NCBI GenBank assembly: GCA_030039695.1
Contig: JASHVB010000724.1
Location: 1-6,451, forward strand
From: Acetobacteraceae bacterium
GTDB taxonomy: Bacteria > Pseudomonadota > Alphaproteobacteria > Acetobacterales > Acetobacteraceae
DNA: 6,451 nt
Direction of reading: 5' to 3'
Positions 1-5,064 of the stretch are shown here, piece after piece. The translations under genes and the position numbers were made by a program. The number at the start of each line of letters is the position of its first letter. The first letter of the stretch is position 1. The notes under the pieces were generated by a model. The model was not told where the DNA came from and made no database searches. It saw only the letters and a program-made list of their open reading frames with translations.

Positions 1-188
1 CCATCGATCTGCAGGTCGCCGCCGAGAATCTGCCGTCCGTCCGCGGTCAGTCCGCGGTTGATCGCCACTCGCAACGTGCCGACTGCGGCGATCGCCGCCA
101 CGCCAAGCGCCAGGCATAGCAGCACGATTGACAGTCCGCGCACGCCGCCGCGCAATTCGCGGCGTGCCAGGCGGAAGGCCAGGATCAT
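1..188 (-). CDS. ybbP: YbbP-like ABC transporter permease, N-terminal fragment
   Basis: Partial gene that runs off the left edge; 62 complete codons are visible from the ATG at 188. The product begins [15 protein letters not shown], followed by a hydrophobic segment at about residues 18-39 (LSIVLLCLALGVAAIAAVGT), then a polar stretch ending GGDLQID. A basic cytoplasmic N-terminus, a first membrane helix and then a periplasmic domain with a GGDL motif are typical of the FtsX-family permeases of the YbbP type. These form an inner-membrane export-type ABC complex with YbbA. Its ATG overlaps the TGA of the upstream ATPase gene (ATGA, 185-188), so the two are translationally coupled parts of one operon. 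The role of YbbAP is not settled; work through lipid, lipoprotein or toxic-compound handling has been proposed for relatives. The substrate here is unknown. Most of the protein lies outside the window. Confidence 0.85.
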   Translation of the reverse strand, partial: MILAFRLARRELRGGVRGLSIVLLCLALGVAAIAAVGTLRVAINRGLTADGRQILGGDLQID

Positions 189-904
189 GCGGTCACCGAG
201 TGTGCGACGCGGCCATCCGCCAAGTGTACGCGGCGGTCGCAGCGAGCGGCGAGGTCGGCGTCGTGCGTGATCAGCAGCAGTGTGGTGCCCGCGGCGGCGC
301 GCATTGCGAACAGCAGATCCATGACTGCGGTGCCCGTGGCGTGATCGAGGTTGCCTGTTGGTTCGTCGGCCAGCAGCAGCAGCGGCTCTGGTGCAAAGGC
401 GCGTGCCAGCGCCACCCGCTGTTGCTCGCCGCCTGATAGCTGGCCGGGCAGGTGGGTCAGGCGATGCGCGAGGCCGACGGATGCAAGTGCGACTTTCGCG
501 CGAGCAAAGGCGTCGGCTCGTCCGGCGAGTTCCAGCGGCACCGCGACGTTTTCCAGCGCCGTCATAGTAGGGATCAGGTGGAAGGCTTGGAAGACGATGC
601 CGACATGGCTACGGCGCAGGCGGGCGAGTGAATCCTCATCGAGTGCTGTCACGTCCCGGCCGGCGAGGTGCACACGGCCTGAAGTGGCGCGTTCCAGGCC
701 GGCCAGCACCATGAGCAGACTGGTCTTGCCTGATCCGGATGGTCCGACGAGGCCGACCGCCTCGCCCTCGGCGATGTCGAGATCGATACCGCGCAGGATG
801 TTGACCGGGCCGGCAGTGGACGGCACGGTCAGGTGCAGGTTCCTCATGCGCACCAGCGGGGTTGCGGTGTCGGCGGAAGAGTGAAGCGGCGGGATGGCAT
901 CCAT
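185..904 (-). CDS. ybbA: YbbA-like ABC transporter ATP-binding protein
   Basis: A complete 239-residue ATPase with every nucleotide-binding motif intact: Walker A GPSGSGKT (54-61), Q-loop Q106 in VFQAF, signature LSGGEQQ (156-162), Walker B LLLLADEP (175-182) followed by TGNLD, and the switch histidine H214 in ITHD. The sequence LERATSG after Walker A and [11 protein letters not shown] after the Q-loop match the YbbA/LolD/MacB group that partners FtsX-like permeases. It hydrolyses ATP at the cytoplasmic face to drive the permease encoded directly downstream (4-bp overlap). The ATG at 904 is chosen because E. coli YbbA also has about this much sequence before its first beta strand. No good Shine-Dalgarno precedes it, and an ATG at 847 (220 residues) is possible. 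Transcription diverges from tesA, as in E. coli. Family assignment is firm; the transported substrate is not known. Confidence 0.95.
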   Translation of the reverse strand: MDAIPPLHSSADTATPLVRMRNLHLTVPSTAGPVNILRGIDLDIAEGEAVGLVGPSGSGKTSLLMVLAGLERATSGRVHLAGRDVTALDEDSLARLRRSHVGIVFQAFHLIPTMTALENVAVPLELAGRADAFARAKVALASVGLAHRLTHLPGQLSGGEQQRVALARAFAPEPLLLLADEPTGNLDHATGTAVMDLLFAMRAAAGTTLLLITHDADLAARCDRRVHLADGRVAHSVTA

Positions 905-1024
905 GGCGGCACCATATGGCGTCCTCGCCGCGAGGGATAAGGGCCGCCGCTGTTCTCCTGGTCGGGCCCACCCGAGTGCGCAGCCAAAGGCGGCACCCGC
1001 CGAGAGAACCCAAGCTCCACTCGC

Positions 1025-1046
1025 GGGAGGGGACTGGGGGGAGGGG
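1025..1046 (+). other. Putative G-quadruplex motif
   Basis: Four guanine runs of 3, 4, 6 and 4 bases on the plus strand (1025-1027, 1029-1032, 1036-1041, 1043-1046), separated by loops of only 1, 3 and 1 bases (A, ACT, A). Short loops favour a stable parallel quadruplex. It lies about 170 bp before tesA on its non-template strand, and about 120 bp before ybbA on that gene's template strand. It may simply be part of a decayed G-rich intergenic repeat. A structural role is inferred, not shown. Confidence 0.6.
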
Positions 1047-1049
1047 CGT

Positions 1050-1063
1050 TGGACCGCGGTCCA
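1050..1063. repeat. 14-bp perfect palindrome
   Basis: TGGACCGCGGTCCA is perfectly self-complementary; the next bases outward do not pair. It sits four bases after the G-quadruplex motif in the ybbA/tesA control region. It could bind a dimeric regulator or be part of the surrounding decayed repeat; the sequence alone does not decide. Confidence 0.45.
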
Positions 1064-1207
1064 TGCTTCGCTGTCCCTCGACCCCGTTCCTCAAGGGGAG
1101 GGCCGGATTCTTCTGAAGTCGCCATCCTATCCTGACGCGAACGGGGCCGGACCCGGCAATGCGCGTCCTTTGCTCAGGCCCGCAATGAGGGCGCTGACGG
1201 CCGTCAC

Positions 1208-1212
1208 AGGAG
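1208..1212 (+). promoter_or_regulatory. Ribosome binding site that decides the tesA start
   Basis: AGGAG lies five bases before an in-frame GTG at 1218. The other in-frame candidates (ATG at 1185 and ATG at 1242) have no comparable Shine-Dalgarno sequence. The GTG start also gives a signal peptide of normal length. Confidence 0.65.
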
Positions 1213-1217
1213 CGGCT

Positions 1218-1859
1218 GTGACGGGCGTGGTACGCCACCACATGCTGTTGTTGCTGCTCGGCCTGCTGCTCCTGCCCCTCCACCGCGTCTGTGCCGCCCC
1301 GATTCGCGTGCTGATCCTCGGCGACTCCCTTTCCTCCGGCTACGGCCTTCCGCACGCCGAAAGCTTCGAGGTGCAGTTGCAAAACGCACTGCACGCTCAG
1401 GGCCATGACGTGCAGATCGTCGACGGCGCTGTCTCGGGCGACACCACCGCGGACGGCCGTGCGCGGCTCGACTGGGATCTGGCCGGCGGGGCGGACGCCG
1501 CGATTGTCGAGCTTGGCGCGAATGACGGCCTGCGCGGCGTCGATCCGAAGGACATGCAGGCCAATCTGACCGCCATCCTCAAGAGGCTGCGGGCGCGCCA
1601 CATCCCGGTGTTGCTGAGCGGCATGTACGCACCGCCGAATCTCGGCCCCGACTACGAGCGACAGTTCCGCGCCGTGTTCGATAAACTCGGGGACCAGCCG
1701 GGAGTCCTCTACGATCCGTTCTTCCTGCAGGGCGTCGCAGAGGTCCCGGGGCTGATTCAGCCCGATGGCCTGCACCCCAACGCCAAGGGCGTCCGCGTCG
1801 AGGTCTCGCGGCTGCTGCCTCTGGTCGATAAGCTCCTCGCGGAGGCGCACGCGGCATGA
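1218..1859 (+). CDS. tesA: TesA-like arylesterase/thioesterase (SGNH/GDSL hydrolase), secreted
   Basis: A 213-residue esterase of the TesA type, which cleaves acyl-CoA, aryl and lysophospholipid esters in the periplasm. The start is the GTG at 1218 with an AGGAG site. The N-terminus is a signal peptide: basic (VVRHH), a leucine-rich core (about 9-20), and a likely cleavage after CAA (25-27). The SGNH blocks follow in order: GDSLS with nucleophile S37, SGDTT with oxyanion-hole G74, GAND with N102, and DGLHP with catalytic D183 and H186. The length fits mature TesA plus leader. The stop overlaps the thpR start (ATGA, 1856-1859), implying coupled translation. Divergence from ybbA is the same context as E. 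coli tesA-ybbA, which supports orthology. Natural substrate preference cannot be read from the sequence. An ATG start at 1185 or 1242 would lengthen or shorten the leader only. Confidence 0.93.
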   Translation: MTGVVRHHMLLLLLGLLLLPLHRVCAAPIRVLILGDSLSSGYGLPHAESFEVQLQNALHAQGHDVQIVDGAVSGDTTADGRARLDWDLAGGADAAIVELGANDGLRGVDPKDMQANLTAILKRLRARHIPVLLSGMYAPPNLGPDYERQFRAVFDKLGDQPGVLYDPFFLQGVAEVPGLIQPDGLHPNAKGVRVEVSRLLPLVDKLLAEAHAA

Positions 1860-2392
1860 GGCTGTTCGTCGCCATCGACCTGCCCTGGGACCTGCGCCAG
1901 CGCCTGGCAATGCTGTCCGGCGCCGGTATTCCGGGTGCGAAATGGGTGCCGCGCGAGAACTACCACGTCACACTGCGGTTCATCGGCGAAACGCCGGCTT
2001 ATCGGGCCGAAGAGATCGACCACGCGCTCACTGCGTTGAAGGCGCGCCGCTTCGATCTGACGCTCGCGGGTGTCGGCACGTTCGCAAAGTCCGGCCGTAG
2101 CACCGCGCTGTGGGTGGGCGTGGAGCGCAACGAGCGGCTCGACCTGCTGCAAGGCAAGATCGAGACGGCACTGCAACGGATTGGCCTGGAGCCGGAACGT
2201 CGCCGCTTCGCGCCCCATGTGTCACTGGCACGGCTGGACAATGCGGTGGAGGGAAAGCTGGCTTCGTTTGTTCAAGCCAACAATCTGTTCCGCGCCAAGC
2301 CCGTGACGGTGGAGCATTTCACGCTGTTCAGCTCGCTGCTGGGCAAGGAGCAATCAGTCTATACGCCGGAAGTGGAATACGCGCTGAATTAG
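1856..2392 (+). CDS. thpR: RNA 2',3'-cyclic phosphodiesterase (ThpR/LigT, 2H family)
   Basis: A complete 178-residue protein beginning MRLFVAIDLP, the usual opening of the ThpR/LigT family. Its two catalytic HxTx-type motifs are HVTL (37-40) and HVSL (121-124), spaced as expected for the two halves of the 2H-phosphoesterase fold; the second has the common serine in place of threonine. Family members hydrolyse 2',3'-cyclic phosphate ends of RNA to 2'-phosphates, and some join tRNA half-molecules through 2'-5' bonds in vitro. The enzyme is expected in the cytoplasm. Other conserved features are KWVPRENYHVTLRFIGE and FAPHVSLAR. The ATG lies inside the tesA stop (4-bp overlap), so it is probably translated by ribosomes coming off tesA, although the two products act in different compartments. 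It ends with TAG at 2390-2392 before a gene-free stretch. Confidence 0.95.
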   Translation: MRLFVAIDLPWDLRQRLAMLSGAGIPGAKWVPRENYHVTLRFIGETPAYRAEEIDHALTALKARRFDLTLAGVGTFAKSGRSTALWVGVERNERLDLLQGKIETALQRIGLEPERRRFAPHVSLARLDNAVEGKLASFVQANNLFRAKPVTVEHFTLFSSLLGKEQSVYTPEVEYALN

Positions 2393-2496
2393 TAACTGTT
2401 GGGCGACGCGTTCCTAAAGTCGACCCGGAAATGCATGCGGGATGTCGAGCAACTGCGGCCGCCGTCCTGGGACTTCGTAACCGCGGTGGCATCGCG

Positions 2497-2525
2497 CGGA
2501 CGGCACGGCTTACGCGTGCCGTCCG
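2497..2525. terminator. Perfect 11-bp hairpin, possible bidirectional terminator
   Basis: The arms CGGACGGCACG (2497-2507) and CGTGCCGTCCG (2515-2525) pair perfectly around a 7-base loop GCTTACG. It lies 104 bp past the thpR stop, between convergent genes. No T-run follows on either strand, so it is not a classical intrinsic terminator. It may slow RNA polymerase, protect the mRNA 3' end, or be part of a repeat. Confidence 0.45.
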
Positions 2526-2645
2526 TACAGGCCCCCGGAACAAATCTGGTCCTGTGGCGGTGGAGCGAGGCGATGTATCCGTCGTCGAGCACGTCGATCC
2601 GCTTGGGGATTTGCCGTGCAACCAGGCCTTCTGGCAATGCTGAAC

Positions 2646-2753
2646 GCGGTCATCCGCGTCGAACGAGCTGGGAGAACCAGGGACCGTTCGACGACGAGCC
2701 GACGCTCGATCCTGGCTTGGCCACTCGGCTTCGGCGTTCGCGGCGATGACGGC
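2646..2753. repeat. Decayed palindromic intergenic repeat (about 108 bp)
   Basis: The left end GCGGTCATCCGCG and the right end CGCGGCGATGACGGC are inverted partners with small indels. Further in, AACCAGGGACC on the left pairs loosely with GATCCTGGCTTGG on the right. GTCATC-CGCG ends with a CCAGG/CCTGG inner motif resemble the common dispersed elements that read GTCATCCCCGCG...CCAGG in high-GC proteobacteria. The arms have diverged, so this would be an old copy. Family membership is from memory of such elements, not from a search. Confidence 0.4.
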
Positions 2754-2778
2754 GGGAGCTCGTTTCATTCGGTTGCCC

Positions 2779-2813
2779 GTCGATCGCCTCCTCCGGCGAA
2801 GGCGCGCAATGAC
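2779..2813. repeat. Possible half-copy of a GTCATTGCG-type repeat
   Basis: Read on the minus strand from 2813, this begins GTCATTGCGCGCC and ends GGAGGCGATCGAC. The right arm of the repeat at 6072-6145 reads GTCATTGCGAGGCG and then GAAGCGATC on the same strand. The shared GTCATTGCG start and GCGATC end at similar spacing suggest a solitary, decayed arm of the same family. The similarity is short and could be chance. Confidence 0.25.
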
Positions 2814-2823
2814 AGGTCCGTGG

Positions 2824-4365
2824 TCAGGTGAGCAGTTCGATCAGGAACGGCCCGCTCCGCCGTAGCGAATGGCACAGCAGATCGGCCAGTGTCTCCGCGT
2901 TATCGGCACGCGCACCCTCCACGCCCATCGAATTCGCCATCTGCACCCAATTGATGTCCGGATTTCCCAGATCGAGCATATCCAGCGCCGTGCGTCCCGG
3001 ATTGGCGCCGACATTTGCTAGTTCGCCCAGCAGGATCGCGTATTTCCGGTTGGACAGCAGGATCGTCGTCACGTCCAGCTTCTCGCGTGCCTGCGTCCAG
3101 AGCGACTGCACGGTGTACATCGCGGAGCCGTCGGCCTGCAGGTTGATCACGCGCCGTCCCGGCGCACCGATCGCCGCCCCGGTGGCCAGCGGCGGGCCGC
3201 CCCCGATCGCGCCGCCAGTCACGTTCAGCCAGTCATGCGGCGGCGCAGCTTTGGTCAGCGGAAAGAAGCCGCGGCCAAATGTCACCGACTCATCGGCGAT
3301 GACTGCGCCCTCTGGCATCAGCGCGCCCAGCGTAGCGGCAACCGATTCCGGCGTGATCGCACCGCGGCCAATGTCCGGCCGGCCACCGTTGTCAGGCTCG
3401 GCGATTTTCGGCGCGCCGATCGCCTCAGCAAGGCGGCCAAGCGCATCGATGATGTCTTGTTCCGGCCGCGCCAGCACGTGCAGCTCGGCGTCTGGGGGCA
3501 CGGACGTCTGCACCTTGCCGGGATAGGCGAAGAACGTGACCGGCTTCTTTGCGCCGGCCATGATCAGGTGCTTGGTGCCGCTCAGTGCCTTCACCGCTGC
3601 GTCAACAACATAGGGCACACGGTCCACCGGCAGCCTGCCCCGGCCACGCGCGGTCTTCGCGTTGGAGCCGCCCGCCATTACCCGGCAGCCGGTGTGCGCT
3701 GCGATGCGGTGCGCGTAGCGCAGCCCTTGCTCTGACAGGCCGGTGCCAGAGAGCAGCAGAAGGACCCCGGCGCCGCCGCGGCGAAGCACCAGCGCCGCTT
3801 CGTCGATCTGGCTCGGTGCGCTGGTGGACGCGGGCGGCACCGGCAGGGGCTCGGCGACCTCGCCGCCTTCATCCCACGACGTGTCGGAGGGCAGGATCAG
3901 CGTGGCGATCTGTCCGGGCGACGTGCGTGCCGCGGCCACTGCCGCCGCGGCGTCGGCACCCACGGTGCGCGACGACGTGGCGGTGCGCACCCAGGCGGAG
4001 ACGCCGCGCGCCCAGCCTTCGGTATCCGCGGTCAGCGGCGCGTCGAGCGGCCGGTGGTAGGTTGCCTGATCGCCCGGAATGTTGACGATCGGCGTGTTGG
4101 CGCGCCGCGCGTTGTGCAGGTTCGCGAGACCGTTAGCCAGACCCGGTCCGCAGTGCAGCAGTGTCGCCGCTGGCCTTTCGGCCATGCGCGCGTAGCCGTC
4201 GGCGGCGCCAGTCACCACACCCTCGAACAAGCCGAGGACGCAGCGCATGCCAGGGACGCGGTCGAGTGCGGCAACGTAGTGCATCTCCGAGGTGCCGGGG
4301 TTGGAGAAGCAGGTATCGACGCCGCTCTTCAGCAGCGTGTGCACGAGGCTTTCGGCGCCGTTCAT
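2824..4365 (-). CDS. Thiamine-diphosphate-dependent enzyme, 'acetolactate synthase large subunit'-like
   Basis: A 513-residue enzyme of the pyruvate-oxidase/decarboxylase superfamily. The N-terminal pyrimidine-binding domain (about 1-165) opens MNGAESLVHTLLKSG, has NPGTSEMHYVAALD, and carries the cofactor-activating glutamate E48 in GLFEGV. A central domain spans about 185-330. The C-terminal diphosphate-binding domain contains GGAIGGGPPLATGAA (384-398) and the metal motif ADGS (411-414) with N439 in LLSNRKY; alanine for the first glycine of GDG is tolerated in this subgroup. It should cleave or transfer a group from a 2-keto acid, but the substrate is unknown. It is shorter than true biosynthetic acetolactate synthase (about 550-600 residues), no small-subunit gene is nearby, and relatives of this subgroup are often over-named. 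The ATG at 4365 is chosen at the conserved family start, with GGAG ten bases upstream. It follows the Lrp-type gene by 128 bp on the same strand. Confidence 0.9.
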   Translation of the reverse strand: MNGAESLVHTLLKSGVDTCFSNPGTSEMHYVAALDRVPGMRCVLGLFEGVVTGAADGYARMAERPAATLLHCGPGLANGLANLHNARRANTPIVNIPGDQATYHRPLDAPLTADTEGWARGVSAWVRTATSSRTVGADAAAAVAAARTSPGQIATLILPSDTSWDEGGEVAEPLPVPPASTSAPSQIDEAALVLRRGGAGVLLLLSGTGLSEQGLRYAHRIAAHTGCRVMAGGSNAKTARGRGRLPVDRVPYVVDAAVKALSGTKHLIMAGAKKPVTFFAYPGKVQTSVPPDAELHVLARPEQDIIDALGRLAEAIGAPKIAEPDNGGRPDIGRGAITPESVAATLGALMPEGAVIADESVTFGRGFFPLTKAAPPHDWLNVTGGAIGGGPPLATGAAIGAPGRRVINLQADGSAMYTVQSLWTQAREKLDVTTILLSNRKYAILLGELANVGANPGRTALDMLDLGNPDINWVQMANSMGVEGARADNAETLADLLCHSLRRSGPFLIELLT

Positions 4366-4493
4366 CGGGGCGGAACTCCGGGGTTGTTTCGCCCAGGGTG
4401 CGCGAGGTGAGGCGGGGAGGCAATTGTGGATGAGGGAGCCGCGGCCCTCGCCCTGGCGATCACGCACGCGGCCTGGGCCGTCAGGAGCGCACC
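4366..4493 (-). promoter_or_regulatory. Spacer between the Lrp-type gene and the ThDP enzyme gene
   Basis: 128 bp of G+C-rich spacer between co-directional genes. On the minus strand it holds a weak GAGGG...CCCTC hairpin at about 4431-4448 and a GGAG ribosome site ten bases before the ThDP start. I see no clear promoter hexamers. Co-transcription with the regulator gene and a separate regulated promoter are both possible. Confidence 0.35.
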
Positions 4494-4958
4494 CTACACC
4501 GGCAGCGGCGCTGCCTTCAGCCGCTCCATGCTGAACCGGCTGCTGACATTGCGTAGTTTCACCTGGCCAATCAGCTTGCGGTAGAATTCGTCGTAGGCGG
4601 CGATATCCGGCACGACCACGTGCAGCAGGTAATCGACGTCGCCGCTCATCCGCCAGGCGTCGACGATCTCCGGCATCGACTTCACCACGTCGGCGAAGCG
4701 TTGCAACCATTCACCGGAGTGGTCTGCGGTCTCCACCTCCACGAACACCGACACCGGCAGGCCGATCTTGGCCGGGTCGATGATGGCGACGCGCCGCACG
4801 ATGATACCAGCTTCCTCCATGCGCCGGATGCGCTTCCAGCAGGGCGTTGGGGTGAGGCCAACCTTGCCGGCAATGTCGGCCAGGGACAGCGAAGCGTCGT
4901 TTGACAGCAACCGCAGGATCTCGCGGTCCACCCGGTCCATGTCCTTGTCGGCAATCAT
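4494..4958 (-). CDS. Lrp/AsnC-family transcriptional regulator
   Basis: A 154-residue regulator starting MIADKDMDRVDREILRLL. The N-terminal winged helix-turn-helix spans about residues 7-55 (LSLADIAGKVGLTPTPCWKRIRRMEEAGII), and the C-terminal effector-binding RAM domain about 65-145 (SVFVEVE, MPEIVDAWRMSGDVDYLLHVVV, YDEFYRKLI). SGDVDYLL is the usual ligand-cleft stretch of the family. Such proteins assemble as dimers to octamers, bind amino acids or related metabolites, and regulate their own gene and adjacent metabolic genes. The ATG at 4958 is chosen because GAGGGG lies nine bases upstream and the length matches the family. An in-frame GTG at 4982 would add eight residues, and an ATG at 4940 would remove six. 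Its position just upstream of the ThDP enzyme on the same strand suggests that gene as a target, by inference. An AT-rich region with an imperfect palindrome precedes it. Confidence 0.93.
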   Translation of the reverse strand: MIADKDMDRVDREILRLLSNDASLSLADIAGKVGLTPTPCWKRIRRMEEAGIIVRRVAIIDPAKIGLPVSVFVEVETADHSGEWLQRFADVVKSMPEIVDAWRMSGDVDYLLHVVVPDIAAYDEFYRKLIGQVKLRNVSSRFSMERLKAAPLPV

Positions 4959-4990
4959 GTCCTCTATCCCCTCGCCAGGCACTTGCGTGG

Positions 4991-5040
4991 CAGATCATTC
5001 TCTATTTCACGATGTTTGTATCAGCGTGGAGAAAATAATT
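4991..5040 (-). promoter_or_regulatory. AT-rich promoter/operator region of the Lrp-type gene
   Basis: A 50-bp stretch with about 34% G+C, far more AT-rich than the rest of the window, begins about 33 bp before the chosen Lrp-type start. It contains a 21-base imperfect palindrome at 5008-5028 (ends CACG and CGTG, seven of ten pairs match) flanked by TTCTC (4998-5002) and GAGAA (5029-5033). Lrp-family operators are typically degenerate AT-rich palindromes close to the regulator's own promoter, so this is a reasonable autoregulatory site. I cannot assign firm -35 and -10 hexamers. Confidence 0.5.
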
Positions 5041-5064
5041 CCACCCCGACGGCTGCGGCCGATC

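Larger units (their letters stand above)
905..1217. promoter_or_regulatory. Divergent control region between ybbA and tesA
   Basis: About 310 bp without a supportable gene between two divergently transcribed units, so promoters for both should lie here; I could not find convincing -35/-10 hexamers for either direction. It contains a small hairpin CCTCG-CCG-CGAGG (923-935), a G-quadruplex motif (1025-1046), a 14-bp palindrome (1050-1063) and an imperfect hairpin around 1082-1103 (pyrimidine arm, CTCA, then AGGGGAGGG). The stretch of about 1001-1110 resembles the GGGAGAGGG..CTGGGG..GAGGGG type of dispersed intergenic repeat found in high-GC proteobacteria, in decayed form. Open frames crossing this region lack family resemblance and are not called. 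Confidence 0.55.
2393..2823. other. Gene-free region between convergent genes, with hairpin and decayed repeats
   Basis: 431 bp between the ends of thpR (plus) and the ThDP enzyme (minus). Open frames exist on both strands but are short, arginine/proline-rich or featureless, and I recognise no family in them. It holds a perfect 11-bp hairpin (2497-2525), a decayed palindromic element (2646-2753) and a half-copy-like sequence ending GCAATGAC (2779-2813). Being downstream of both neighbours, it needs only to terminate transcription and is a natural landing place for repeats. Confidence 0.6.

Noticed and set aside
351..884. 177-codon plus-strand open frame opposite the ATPase gene
   Set aside because: Serine/alanine/arginine-rich antisense shadow of a gene with all ABC motifs intact.
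894..1217. Upstream extension of the tesA frame
   Set aside because: The extra 108 residues are basic and proline-rich, unlike the family, and would bury the signal peptide.
636..1910. 424-codon open frame on the minus strand
   Set aside because: It crosses the ATPase start, the control region and most of tesA on the opposite strand; its composition is low-complexity and Q/R-rich, with no family resemblance. It is a high-GC shadow frame.
2328..2768. Short open frames on both strands in the thpR/ThDP spacer
   Set aside because: No recognisable domains; they overlap palindromic repeats and the hairpin, and have unusual amino-acid composition. I considered a gene remnant on the minus strand at 2389-2637 but could not name a family.
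2828..3526. 232-codon plus-strand open frame
   Set aside because: Antisense shadow of the well-conserved ThDP enzyme.
4366..4710. N-terminal extension of the ThDP enzyme frame
   Set aside because: It overlaps the Lrp-type gene on the same strand and has no family similarity; the conserved start is at 4365.
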